Shown one piece after another: positions 25,381 to 34,782 of a DNA stretch of 64,000 nucleotides (positions within the stretch are counted from its first letter, which is position 1; every line of letters begins with the position of its first letter). Source of the DNA: Saprospiraceae bacterium (GTDB taxonomy: Bacteria; Bacteroidota; Bacteroidia; Chitinophagales; Saprospiraceae). A model generated the notes under the pieces. It made no database searches. It was not told the DNA's origin and worked only from the letters and a program-made list of their open reading frames with translations. The stretch covers positions 190,140 to 254,139 of the forward strand of contig JAHDIE010000001.1 of the NCBI GenBank assembly GCA_020630955.1. Reading direction: 5' to 3'. Position numbers and translations under genes: made by a program.

Positions 25381-28179
25381 ATGAAAAAATACACATTTTA
25401 CTTGAAAACAATACTCCTTTTACTTGGTATACAATCCCTAACTTTTGCATCATCTAATATAGAAACTGCACAGGTTGAAGAAATTTGTGATAATAGAATT
25501 GATGATGATGGTGATGGACTTGTTGATTGTTTAGATCCTGATTGCAGTGGCACTGAAACTTGTTGGGAATGTCTCACTGAATTCTATCAGGTTCATTCAA
25601 ATCAATATTTGGTAAAATTAGATCCTTATACAGGAGCATATGAAACACTGGGGAATATTTCTGGCGCCACAAGTGTTAATGGAGCACAATTTAACCATAT
25701 TGATGGCCATGTTTATGCTCCTATTATTGTTGATGGAGTTCATAAATTAGGTATGATACAATCCAATGGTTTGATAATCCCTCTTGAGCTTGATCTCTCA
25801 ACCGTAAGTTCTTCTATTTTTTATGTAGGGGCAATCGATGCTCAGGGTGTAATGTATGTTGCTAACAGCGCAGGAATTTTTTCTATTGACTTAACTGCAG
25901 AAACATTAACTGTGGTTGATACAGGATTAAATAATCCAGGTGTAGCAGATTTTGCTTTGGACTTGACCAATGGTTTGTTTTACGGAGTCAACAGCTCTGG
26001 AAAGCTAGTTGTATTCGATCCCATAAATGTGAACACAACCAACTATAATCTTGCAGGTCCTATTAATAATGAGTCCGGAGGTTTTGGAGCATGTTGGTCT
26101 AGTAATGATGGTTCATTTTTTGCTTACAACAATTCTTCTGGAAAAATTTATTCTGTAAATCCTGATGATTTGACTGCAACCTTAGTTCTAAATGGTACTG
26201 GAAATTTGTCGATTAATGATGGATTTAACTGTGTAACCGCAAATCCACCATTTGAAACCAATTGCAATAATATGATTGATGATGATGGAGATGGATTGAT
26301 TGATTGTGATGATCCTGATTGTTACAATTCAAATGTCTGTACTATGGAGATTTGCAACAACGGAATTGATGACGACAATGATGGTTGGATTGATTGTAGT
26401 GACTCTGAATGCTTTGATTTAGAAATTTGCCTAGAGATCTGTGATAACAATATTGATGATAATAACAATGGATTGATCGACGCCGAAGATCCTCAATGCA
26501 ACACTCCAAGTGGTGTTACTGGAGGCTTGGAATCCAATAGAAGACTTTCAGGATTGATTGCGCAAAGAAACTTCAAGACCAAAGTTCTTGATTCCAAAGA
26601 ATATGATCAAAAATTAGAAGGTCTACTTCCTTTTAAAAATGAACCTAACAGAAATGCTATAAACATTGCGGATTTCATACCTACAGAATTTGAAGGAACA
26701 TTTGTTTCAGAGAGTTCTCCTATTGATTTGATTGAGATAACAAATGCCGTTGATGTTTCAGGTGCAGATTATTACCTTCAAGATAGAAGAATTGCAACAG
26801 TTCTAGGAATTTATTCCGAAAATGGTGTATACGAACACAGCAAGTACATTTGTGATAGATTAGATGGATCTAGACTTATAGATATTTCCTATTTATTTGC
26901 TTATGGAGGAAACTTCATAAGTTATGAATTAATCAATAAAGAAGGCCAAAAAGAATATGCCGTTAGTTTTGCCGCTAGAATAAAAGAAGATGGATTCTAT
27001 ATTGAAAATCATTGGAATTTACATAAGTATGATAAAGATTCCCATTATTATAATTTCCAGATTTGGGGACAGTCCTATCCAGAGATTATTGCCCTTCTAA
27101 CGGATGTTCTTCACAGGATGAATAATGAAGAAGAAATTCAAAGCATTGAGCATTCTGAAATTCCAATGGTTTTTATTACACAAGGAGAATACCAGAATGG
27201 GAAATTAAATCTTAGCATAAAGAATAAAAACTTAACAAAAGACATTCAATTTAAATCATCAATGAGAAGAACAGAAACAGCTGAAATTGAGGAGTTTAAT
27301 ATTGATCTAACTTTATCGGGTGCCTACGAAGAACAAATAAGTATTACTACAGGCCCTATGTATGATTTAGGTGCCTCCTTAAATTTTCCTAATAGCCCAA
27401 GTGATGAAATATTTCTTGCTGATGGTAGCTGGGGTGTTGATGATTCATCCTTGGAAAATTCCATAATAAAATTTTCAATAAAAAAAGATAACAGAGAAAA
27501 TAATGAAGATGAATATCATGTTGAAAGATCTGTAATCCTTGAAGCAAATGTTCCTGAATACTTAAATTTATATAGATCTCTAGATGCAAAATTAAATCCA
27601 CAAGATTTAAGTGATTACAATACATTTGCTTTTACTGCAAGTGGGACTTGCATAGTTCAAATCACTTTGGTCAAAGAAACAATTACAAATTGGGAAGACC
27701 AAGCGAGAACTGAAATTAAACTTTCGGAAACTCCACAGGATTATAATATTTCATTTGAAGATTTTGTATCAACTTCTGATGATTCTTTCCTTTCAAATGA
27801 TGTCACGATGATTGTTTTCAGCTTACTAAATACATCAGATTATTCGACATTTCATTCTTTAGAACTTTCAAATTTAAGATTTACAAACTTTACAGCTACT
27901 AGCGAGAATAGTATCAATTACGAAATTACAAATGATTTGTTTCCAAATCCAGTCATTGATCAAGCGATTTTAAAGACTAATTTAGGAGGTAAAAATGTTG
28001 AGTTTCAAGTTTATAATGCATTAGGACGTGAAGTGTATCATAAGGATTTAGAATCAACCATTGGGGAAAATATCTACGATTTAGATTTTTCAAACATTCC
28101 AATAGGGCATTATTACTATACTATAAAGGAGAAGAATCAAAAAATCAAATTTGGGAAATTTGCAAGAATCAAAAGTTAG
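25381..28179 (+). CDS. T9SS-secreted propeller protein with Asp-rich calcium-type repeats
   Basis: The 932-residue protein starts with a signal peptide (ending TFAS). One Asp-rich unit EICDNRIDDDGDGLVDCLD lies at about 35-53, followed by a propeller-like region of DUF6923 type (65-290). Three more Asp-rich units (NMIDDDGDGLIDCDD, NGIDDDNDGWIDCSD, NNIDDNNNGLIDAED) lie at about 298-370. A long beta-rich middle and a T9SS type A sorting domain (about 855-932, starting LFPNPVIDQA) complete it. The Asp-rich units look like calcium-binding thrombospondin-3-type loops, some with paired cysteines. It is probably a cell-surface or matrix protein; no enzymatic motif was seen. Its gene ends at a strong bidirectional terminator. 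Confidence 0.85.
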   Translation: MKKYTFYLKTILLLLGIQSLTFASSNIETAQVEEICDNRIDDDGDGLVDCLDPDCSGTETCWECLTEFYQVHSNQYLVKLDPYTGAYETLGNISGATSVNGAQFNHIDGHVYAPIIVDGVHKLGMIQSNGLIIPLELDLSTVSSSIFYVGAIDAQGVMYVANSAGIFSIDLTAETLTVVDTGLNNPGVADFALDLTNGLFYGVNSSGKLVVFDPINVNTTNYNLAGPINNESGGFGACWSSNDGSFFAYNNSSGKIYSVNPDDLTATLVLNGTGNLSINDGFNCVTANPPFETNCNNMIDDDGDGLIDCDDPDCYNSNVCTMEICNNGIDDDNDGWIDCSDSECFDLEICLEICDNNIDDNNNGLIDAEDPQCNTPSGVTGGLESNRRLSGLIAQRNFKTKVLDSKEYDQKLEGLLPFKNEPNRNAINIADFIPTEFEGTFVSESSPIDLIEITNAVDVSGADYYLQDRRIATVLGIYSENGVYEHSKYICDRLDGSRLIDISYLFAYGGNFISYELINKEGQKEYAVSFAARIKEDGFYIENHWNLHKYDKDSHYYNFQIWGQSYPEIIALLTDVLHRMNNEEEIQSIEHSEIPMVFITQGEYQNGKLNLSIKNKNLTKDIQFKSSMRRTETAEIEEFNIDLTLSGAYEEQISITTGPMYDLGASLNFPNSPSDEIFLADGSWGVDDSSLENSIIKFSIKKDNRENNEDEYHVERSVILEANVPEYLNLYRSLDAKLNPQDLSDYNTFAFTASGTCIVQITLVKETITNWEDQARTEIKLSETPQDYNISFEDFVSTSDDSFLSNDVTMIVFSLLNTSDYSTFHSLELSNLRFTNFTATSENSINYEITNDLFPNPVIDQAILKTNLGGKNVEFQVYNALGREVYHKDLESTIGENIYDLDFSNIPIGHYYYTIKEKNQKIKFGKFARIKS

Positions 28180-28221
28180 AGGGAACTTTTGAACATTTAT
28201 TAATCCTAGTATTTTCATGTA

Positions 28222-28254
28222 AGTCCATTGCTTTGTGCAATGGACTTTTTTTTT
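28222..28254. terminator. Bidirectional intrinsic terminator
   Basis: A perfect ten-base stem AGTCCATTGC / GCAATGGACT with a five-base loop is followed by nine Ts on the plus strand. It separates the convergent 932-residue T9SS gene and the DUF1080 gene. Confidence 0.93.
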
Positions 28255-28267
28255 AAAATTAAAAACC

Positions 28268-29203
28268 TTAAATTCTTGGAGTTAAAATAACATTGCGATA
28301 TTCAATAGGCCCATGATCCCCTTGCAGCATTAATGGCCCTGGATCGGCTTCATTAGAATCTAAGGCTCCTCCAGTTATTCCAGGAATTACTTGTTCAACA
28401 ATTATGGCTTTTCCATTGGCAATCACTGTAACTCTATTGCCATTTAAAGTTATATCGTAGCTTTGCCATTCCCCTGCCGGCCTGGCGACCATTTCATTAG
28501 GTATAATAAAACCATAAATTGCGCCAAAAAATGTAGAAGCAGGATCTTTCCCAAAATCATCAGAAACTTGAACTTCATGCCTACCTCGAAGATAAATACC
28601 ACTGTTCCCGTCTTTGGGATACCGAAATTCAATATGCAACTTAAAGTCGGAGAATTTATCTTTAGTAATTAAATTGAAACCAGATTTAGGATTCGTCAAT
28701 ATTCCGTTTTTAATAGTCCATTGACTATTTTCAACCATTGACCAGGCATCTAAATTCAAGCCATCAAAAAGTACTATTGGGTCACCCCATTTGGGGTTTT
28801 CAGTAAACTTCATATTTGGCTGTCTAACACCGCTCCAAGGATAACTATCACCATTGGTATATTTCATTTGACCTTGCAATTCCCCTTCCAAAACTTTGAA
28901 GAAGAATTCCATATTTTGACCAGCAGGCTCCCACTGTCTTGGAATTTCAAAATAATAATAGTCTCCTATTTTTTTGATCTCAGAAATTGGCCTGGCACTT
29001 CCGAAAGCGTATACAAATCTACCTGTAAGGGTTTCAAATCCTGATTTCTCTATTTCTAACCAAGAAGGTAGTAATGTTTCATCTTTCTCAATGGACAAAT
29101 CCCATCGACCTAATATAGTTTTATCAAACGTTTCCTGGGAAAATGTAATTGTGTGCATGAAAATCATGCACACAATTAATAATACTTTTTGTTTAAGTTT
29201 CAA
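28268..29203 (-). CDS. Secreted DUF1080 (3-keto-disaccharide hydrolase-like) protein
   Basis: The 311-residue protein has a signal peptide (ending ITFSQ), an N-terminal beta domain of about 110 residues, and a DUF1080 domain. The DUF1080 region starts PIVLFDGLNLDAWSMVE and continues through WTIKNGIL, DFKLHIEFRYPKDGNSGIYLRG, the acidic motif EVQVSDD and GEWQSYDI. The fold is a concanavalin-like jelly roll, and some members hydrolyse 3-keto-glycosides. It lies 22 bases downstream of VPS10/BNR gene 2 on the same strand, so the two probably form an operon for handling an extracellular glycan or glycoconjugate. The substrate is unknown. Confidence 0.88.
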   Translation of the reverse strand: MKLKQKVLLIVCMIFMHTITFSQETFDKTILGRWDLSIEKDETLLPSWLEIEKSGFETLTGRFVYAFGSARPISEIKKIGDYYYFEIPRQWEPAGQNMEFFFKVLEGELQGQMKYTNGDSYPWSGVRQPNMKFTENPKWGDPIVLFDGLNLDAWSMVENSQWTIKNGILTNPKSGFNLITKDKFSDFKLHIEFRYPKDGNSGIYLRGRHEVQVSDDFGKDPASTFFGAIYGFIIPNEMVARPAGEWQSYDITLNGNRVTVIANGKAIIVEQVIPGITGGALDSNEADPGPLMLQGDHGPIEYRNVILTPRI

Positions 29204-29225
29204 AATGTATACTTTTTAAATATTA

Positions 29226-32200
29226 TTAAGGTCTACTTTTTTTCTGAGGAATTGACTGTCCTTGAATATAAGGTGCACCTGCTTCCATTAATTGTTTTTC
29301 GATATTAGGAATTGTGATTTCATCCATTTTTTGAATTAGAGGTACAATTCTTTCTAATTCTTTCTTTGCCAACTCTAGGCTTTTCCGATGCATTTCTGTT
29401 GGACCATACAATGTGGACAAACCTCTTGACGCTACTCCTAATCTTTTCCCAATAGACGAATCAGATTTTTCTCCAACTTCTGCTTTAGCTGGATTTCCAT
29501 TGAGCATCATATCATATTTATTCAACTCGGCTCTAAGTGAATACATTTTTTCATTTAACAATCCAGGTTCAACATTTGATCTTTCTAGTGCTTTTAATAA
29601 CGCTCCGTATTTCTGATCGTTTTCATAGACCCTGTTAGAAATGGCAAATAATTGTGTCCTTGCCCAATTAAGCTCTTTGGCAAATTGTTGATATTCTTCT
29701 GGAGATTTTGCTTTGAGTGTTCCCTCTCTCAATGGTTTTACATTGAAGCTTTTAGGTTCGGTCAACTGGGTTACTACCCCATTCACTTCTTTTGACATCG
29801 TTACTGTGTAGTTGCCTGGTGCTGCAAAATGTCCCGCTCCAAACCTACGCCATCGCGGATTTTCATCTTGACCTGGCCGAATAGATCTTGGTGAAGCATA
29901 TCTTAAATCCCAAGCTACAGAACCTGTTCCTTTTTTTGCAGGCTTACTAATCTTTCTAACAACCTGACCATTGTCATCTTTAATCGTAAACCATATTTTA
30001 GGCATAGACTCTAATTTCTCCTCGGTCAACTTATCCCATCCTTGGAAAGGAACATCTTTACCATCCTTGATTAATTCTTTTTCTGCATCTTTTCTTGCTT
30101 TTTCTAGAGAAACGAATTCTTCATTAATATTATATCTAAACACAGCACCATAGGTTGGATTCGGTGCGGTCCAATAGTCAGCTCCTCCGTTTCCTTTTCT
30201 AGATCTTGGAACAAATAATTTTGCATCCCTTCCGGTAAATAAGGCAGCAGGTTCTTTCATCGATTCAGTTGTTACATCACGAAGTGTGCTATAATCATCC
30301 AAAACATAAAAACCTCTACCAAAGGACGCTGCAACAAGATCATTTTCTCTTTTTTGAATGACCAGATCTCTAAAAGAGATGGTTGGTGTCCCGCCTATTT
30401 TTTCCCAATTTCCACCTCCATTCAAACTTGCATAGACACCAAATTCTGTAGCTAAGAAAAGTAACTCCTTCTTTACATGATCCTGAACAATTCTCCAGGT
30501 GAGTGTTCGTTCAGGTATATCATTACTAATAGAAGTCCAAGTTTGACCATAGTTGGTACTTTTATATACATATGGTTCAAAGTCACCTTCTTTATGATTA
30601 TCCAAGACAACATATACTGTCGATGCATCATGCAGATCTGCTTTAATGTCATTAACAAAAGATCTATCGGGTAGACCTATCGTACTCACCATAGTTTTAG
30701 ACCAAGTCTTTCCTCCATCTTTTGTAACTTGAATTATTCCATCATCTGTTCCAGCATATATAACATTTACATCAAGTGGAGACTGTGACAATGAGGTGAT
30801 AGAACTATAATTAGACATGGCATAGACATCCCATGGGTTATCCCAGCTTTGATACTTGTCCATGATTTTTAAAGCTACTCTTTCTTCGTTGCGTGTGAGA
30901 TCTCCTGAAATTGCCTCCCAACTATCTCCCCTATTTGAAGATTTCCAAACACGTTGTGAAGCAAAATAGATGGTAGCAGGGTCATGAGGACTTACAATAA
31001 TTGGAGCATCCCAGTTGAATCTTTCATAGGTCTCACCTTCACCATCTTGTGGCTGAATCAATACTTGTTCTCCAGTTTTTAAATCAATTCTATGCATTCC
31101 GCCTTGTTGAGTTTCAGCGTAAATAATATCTGGATTACCTGGTTCGGTAGCTGATTGGTGTCCATCAGCATACAAGGTTTTATACCAATCAGCATTTCTA
31201 ATACCAATAACATCATCAGTTTGAGATGGCCCAGCATGTGAACCATTATCTTGAGTTCCTCCATAAATATGATAGAATGGTTCGCGATCATCAACAGCGA
31301 CTTTATAGTATTGTGTCAATGGGAGATTGTAAGTATATCTCCAATTTTCTGCGAGATCAAAGCTTTCATATATTCCTCCGTCTGTACCGATTAGGAGATA
31401 ATCTGGATCATCAGCTCTGAAGACCATTGCATGATTATCTGAATGCTTGTTTTCTTCTTTTAATCTTCTAAAATTACGACCACCATCATCTGACACTTGA
31501 ATTCGAACATCCATGAGATAAATTCTATCAAAATTATGAGGGCAAGCATATAACTCTTGATAATAATGTGGACCAGTTCCTCCAGAAATAGCATCAGACA
31601 TTTTTGTCCAAGATGACCCTCTATCAGTAGATCTAAATAAACCACCTGTCCTTCTATCCAACTCTATAGCTGCATATAAGACATCTGGTTGCTGTGGGGA
31701 AATTGCAATCCCAATTTTTCCCAAATTCGATTTTGGAATACCATTGGTTAATTTTTCCCAGGTTTCTCCCCCATCATAAGAGCGGTGCAAACCAGAACCT
31801 GGGCCACCACCCATATGCGCTGCCACGGTCCTATGTCTTTGCCAAGTAGCGGCATACATAATATCTGGATTTCTGGGATCCATCATGATATCCGTTACCC
31901 CCACCCATTCGTCATCCCCTAAGACTTTCTTCCAATTGGTACCGCCATCTATGCTTTTATACAATCCGCGATCACCTCCTTTGCTCCATAAAGGTCCTTG
32001 AGAAGCAACATATACAATATTAGAATTATTAGGATGTACAATTATTTCTGAAAGATGTTCAGAGTTAGGCAGCCCTACGTTATTCCAAGTTTGTCCTCCG
32101 TCTGTTGATTTGTAAACCCCATCACCATAACCAACGTGTCGACCGCCTACGTTTTCACCGGATCCTAACCAAATGGTTGCTGGATTATTGGGATCGATGG

Positions 32201-32519
32201 TAATACAACCTGTTGAATAAACCGCTTGGTCATCGAAAATTGGTTTCCAAGTAATTCCAGCATTTTTAGTTTCCCAAACACCTCCTGAACCAACTGCAAC
32301 ATACCAATGATTTTCATTGGTTGGATGGACAGCAATATCTGCGATTCTTCCTGAGCAAAATGCTGGTCCAACATTTCTAAATTTCATGGTAGAAACCAAA
32401 GATGGGTCTTTTTCCTCTTTCTTTTCTTCTATGCTTTGCTTGTTCTTTTTGGTTTTTCGTTGTGCAAAGGTCATGGTCACACAAAATGATAGGAAGAGAA
32501 TGGGGATTATTTTTTTCAT
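29226..32519 (-). CDS. Secreted VPS10/BNR-repeat (sortilin-like) propeller protein 2
   Basis: The 1097-residue protein has a signal peptide (ending MTFAQ) and then a Lys/Glu-rich linker. A long propeller follows with Asp-box units such as STDGGQTW, SIDGGTNW, SYDGGETW, STDRGSSW and TKDGGKTW. The start of the mature fold (KFRNVGPAFCSGRIADIAVH) aligns with the same region of the protein encoded at 21512-24601. The propeller ends at about residue 750 and a helical C-terminal region follows. It has no visible T9SS sorting domain. It is co-directional with the DUF1080 gene. 'Glycosyl hydrolase' is the usual database label, but no catalytic triad is demonstrable here. Confidence 0.88.
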   Translation of the reverse strand: MKKIIPILFLSFCVTMTFAQRKTKKNKQSIEEKKEEKDPSLVSTMKFRNVGPAFCSGRIADIAVHPTNENHWYVAVGSGGVWETKNAGITWKPIFDDQAVYSTGCITIDPNNPATIWLGSGENVGGRHVGYGDGVYKSTDGGQTWNNVGLPNSEHLSEIIVHPNNSNIVYVASQGPLWSKGGDRGLYKSIDGGTNWKKVLGDDEWVGVTDIMMDPRNPDIMYAATWQRHRTVAAHMGGGPGSGLHRSYDGGETWEKLTNGIPKSNLGKIGIAISPQQPDVLYAAIELDRRTGGLFRSTDRGSSWTKMSDAISGGTGPHYYQELYACPHNFDRIYLMDVRIQVSDDGGRNFRRLKEENKHSDNHAMVFRADDPDYLLIGTDGGIYESFDLAENWRYTYNLPLTQYYKVAVDDREPFYHIYGGTQDNGSHAGPSQTDDVIGIRNADWYKTLYADGHQSATEPGNPDIIYAETQQGGMHRIDLKTGEQVLIQPQDGEGETYERFNWDAPIIVSPHDPATIYFASQRVWKSSNRGDSWEAISGDLTRNEERVALKIMDKYQSWDNPWDVYAMSNYSSITSLSQSPLDVNVIYAGTDDGIIQVTKDGGKTWSKTMVSTIGLPDRSFVNDIKADLHDASTVYVVLDNHKEGDFEPYVYKSTNYGQTWTSISNDIPERTLTWRIVQDHVKKELLFLATEFGVYASLNGGGNWEKIGGTPTISFRDLVIQKRENDLVAASFGRGFYVLDDYSTLRDVTTESMKEPAALFTGRDAKLFVPRSRKGNGGADYWTAPNPTYGAVFRYNINEEFVSLEKARKDAEKELIKDGKDVPFQGWDKLTEEKLESMPKIWFTIKDDNGQVVRKISKPAKKGTGSVAWDLRYASPRSIRPGQDENPRWRRFGAGHFAAPGNYTVTMSKEVNGVVTQLTEPKSFNVKPLREGTLKAKSPEEYQQFAKELNWARTQLFAISNRVYENDQKYGALLKALERSNVEPGLLNEKMYSLRAELNKYDMMLNGNPAKAEVGEKSDSSIGKRLGVASRGLSTLYGPTEMHRKSLELAKKELERIVPLIQKMDEITIPNIEKQLMEAGAPYIQGQSIPQKKSRP

Positions 32520-32580
32520 TTCATTAGGTTTTGAAATGATAAGTTAATAAGAAATACTTAAGGCTAAAAGAAAATCACTT

Positions 32581-34017
32581 TTAAAAAAAGTATGGAATGA
32601 CGACAAGCATAAATAAAATGATGATGACAACAGAAATTAAATTAAGAATCACACCGGCTTTAGCCATTTCATGCACTTTTATGTAACCACTTGCAAAGAC
32701 AATTGCATTTGGGGGTGTGGCCATTGGAAGCATAAAAGCACAACTTGAAGCCATGGTCACAGGAATTAACAAGTGTAATATTTCTTGATCTAGACCCAAT
32801 GCAATACCAGCAACTACCGGAGCAAAAATAGCTACCAATGCAACATTGCTCATCAATTCTGTCATAAACAACATAATGAATATCAAAAGACAACCAACTG
32901 CCAGTGCACTTAAAGCTGGATTCGAAGATACAAGCTCTCCAATAGTATCAATAATTCCAACATCCGCTAAGCCCTTTGCCAATGCCAAACCACCTCCAAA
33001 AAGAATTAATATACCCCATGGAAGTTTCACGGTATCCTTCCATTCTAATATAAATTCTCCTTTACCAAATTTGAAAGGAACGGCAAATAAAGCAAAGGCC
33101 GCCAATAGACTTATTCCTGCATCAGATAATATTAACAAAGGCAGTAGATCATTTAATGGTCTTCTAAATATCCACAAGGTCATAGCAGACAGAAAAATAA
33201 ACAATACTCTTTTTTCAGTAGAGTTCATGCTGCCCAGTTCTTCTAATTGGTCGTGTATAATAATCGAGAGATCCTCCCTTGTTCCAAGCTTATTTGGGTA
33301 GACCAGTTTTACAAGAATTAAATAAATGGTAATGATCATAATGATGGTAAAAGGAACTCCCATCATCATCCAATTTAAAAAAGAAATATCAGCATTATAT
33401 TGTTGTTCCATAAAACCAACCATAACGGTATTGGGAGGTGTGCCAATGATCGTTGCAATGCCACCCACATTAGCAGAGAAGGCAATACTCAACATCAATG
33501 CCAAAGAAAAATTCTTATCCTCTTTGGTAAAACCATCTTCATCATTAATTAATAAGTTGATCACAGACAATCCTATTGGAAGCATTACCACTGTAGTTGC
33601 GGTATTGCTAATCCACATACTTAGAAAGGCAGTAGCAATCATAAATCCTAAGATTACCTTATTCGCTGAGGTCCCAGTTATTTTTACGATAGAGAGGGCA
33701 ATTCTTTTATGAAGATTGACTTTTTCAAGTGCCAAGGCCATTACGAATCCCCCGAAAAACAAAAAGACAATTGGGCTTCCATAGTTTGCGGCTACATCCT
33801 TAATATTCATGATATTTAGTAATGGAAAAAAGGTAAGGGGAATAAGCGCGGTGACAGAAATGGAAACTGCTTCTGTTATCCACCAAACAACCATCCATAC
33901 TGCGACTGCTAATACTTTATCTGCCTCTGTTCCTACTATTTCAGCAGGAAGAAAGTAAATGATCAAGAAAAATAATGGACCAAGTATGAGGCCAAGCTTT
34001 TTTGCCATAAATTTCAC
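32581..34017 (-). CDS. SLC13/DASS-family sodium:dicarboxylate symporter
   Basis: The 478-residue polytopic inner-membrane protein (about 11-12 helices) belongs to the divalent anion/sodium symporter family. The first Ser-Asn-Thr substrate/Na+ motif lies in WISNTATTVVMLPIG and the second, related SN motif in TELMSNVALVAIFAP. The loop VGGIATIIGTPPN is also typical. Family members import C4-dicarboxylates, citrate or sulfate with Na+; the sequence does not decide which. It lies 61 bases beyond the start of VPS10/BNR gene 2 and 66 bases after the UDG-family gene, all on the same strand. A functional link is not evident. Confidence 0.92.
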   Translation of the reverse strand: MKFMAKKLGLILGPLFFLIIYFLPAEIVGTEADKVLAVAVWMVVWWITEAVSISVTALIPLTFFPLLNIMNIKDVAANYGSPIVFLFFGGFVMALALEKVNLHKRIALSIVKITGTSANKVILGFMIATAFLSMWISNTATTVVMLPIGLSVINLLINDEDGFTKEDKNFSLALMLSIAFSANVGGIATIIGTPPNTVMVGFMEQQYNADISFLNWMMMGVPFTIIMIITIYLILVKLVYPNKLGTREDLSIIIHDQLEELGSMNSTEKRVLFIFLSAMTLWIFRRPLNDLLPLLILSDAGISLLAAFALFAVPFKFGKGEFILEWKDTVKLPWGILILFGGGLALAKGLADVGIIDTIGELVSSNPALSALAVGCLLIFIMLFMTELMSNVALVAIFAPVVAGIALGLDQEILHLLIPVTMASSCAFMLPMATPPNAIVFASGYIKVHEMAKAGVILNLISVVIIILFMLVVIPYFF

Positions 34018-34083
34018 GAATGAACTTCTAAGCTAATTGGATTTCTTGAATATTTAGAAGCAACGCGTAAAAAATTTGATGAC

Positions 34084-34653
34084 TTACAAAATCTCTTTAA
34101 CTTTTTGTTTGAGCGCTGGTAAAACATCTCGCTCAAACCAAGGGTTTTTCTTCTTCCATATATTATTCCGGGGAGAAGGATGGGGCAAAACAAAGTATTC
34201 TGGTAAAAATATATTATAGTTTTCCACCGTTTCAGTAAGATTTCTTTTTGCTTTCTCCTCAAGATAGTAGTCTTGAGCATATTTGCCAATCAACAATACT
34301 AATTCAACTTCATTCAAATACTTCAATATTGATTTATGCCATTGAGGAGCACATTCCTTTCTAGGTGGGAGGTCGCCTGTTTTTCCCTTCCCAGGATAAC
34401 AAAACCCCATTGGAACAATGGCTATTTTTTTCACATCATAAAAGGTGGTGGTATCTATTCCCATCCAATTTCTTAAGTTCTCTCCACTTTTATCATCCCA
34501 AGGTATACCTGTGCGGTGCACAATTGACCCTGGTGCTTGGCCAATAATTACAATTTTACTTTCCTTGTCAAATGCAAACACAGGTCGAGGATCGAAACCT
34601 AATCCTTCTTTACAAATGACACAGTTGGTGATTTCCCTTTTTAATTTATTCAT
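34084..34653 (-). CDS. Uracil-DNA glycosylase superfamily protein
   Basis: The 189-residue protein has the UDG-fold motif GQAPG at 38-42, then HRTGIPWDDKSGENLRNWMG (46-65), and the C-terminal HPSPRN DNA-intercalation motif. CVIC at 11-14 precedes the fold, as in iron-sulfur-containing UDG branches, although only two cysteines are obvious. It should act on damaged or uracil-containing DNA, but this Bacteroidota branch is not, to my knowledge, biochemically characterised, so base specificity is open. It lies immediately upstream of the SLC13 transporter gene on the same strand. Confidence 0.85.
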   Translation of the reverse strand: MNKLKREITNCVICKEGLGFDPRPVFAFDKESKIVIIGQAPGSIVHRTGIPWDDKSGENLRNWMGIDTTTFYDVKKIAIVPMGFCYPGKGKTGDLPPRKECAPQWHKSILKYLNEVELVLLIGKYAQDYYLEEKAKRNLTETVENYNIFLPEYFVLPHPSPRNNIWKKKNPWFERDVLPALKQKVKEIL

Positions 34654-34782
34654 ACTTTCTTGAAACTGAACAAATATAACTTTATTTCACTTTGAAATTC
34701 AACAAGGACCTGTCATCCTAAATATTGGGTTTCCTTGTATCAATATTATTCCGCATATTAGAATAGAAATAAAACAACAAGC

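Noticed and set aside
29226-32519. Frameshift or split suspected from many alternative frames inside VPS10/BNR gene 2
   Set aside because: The main frame runs without interruption from signal peptide to C-terminus and repeats the Asp-box pattern throughout.
34014-34289. Minus-strand frame of 91 codons at the UDG-family gene end
   Set aside because: It overlaps the UDG-family gene in another frame; its composition is not protein-like and it has no motif, whereas the UDG frame has GQAPG and HPSPRN.
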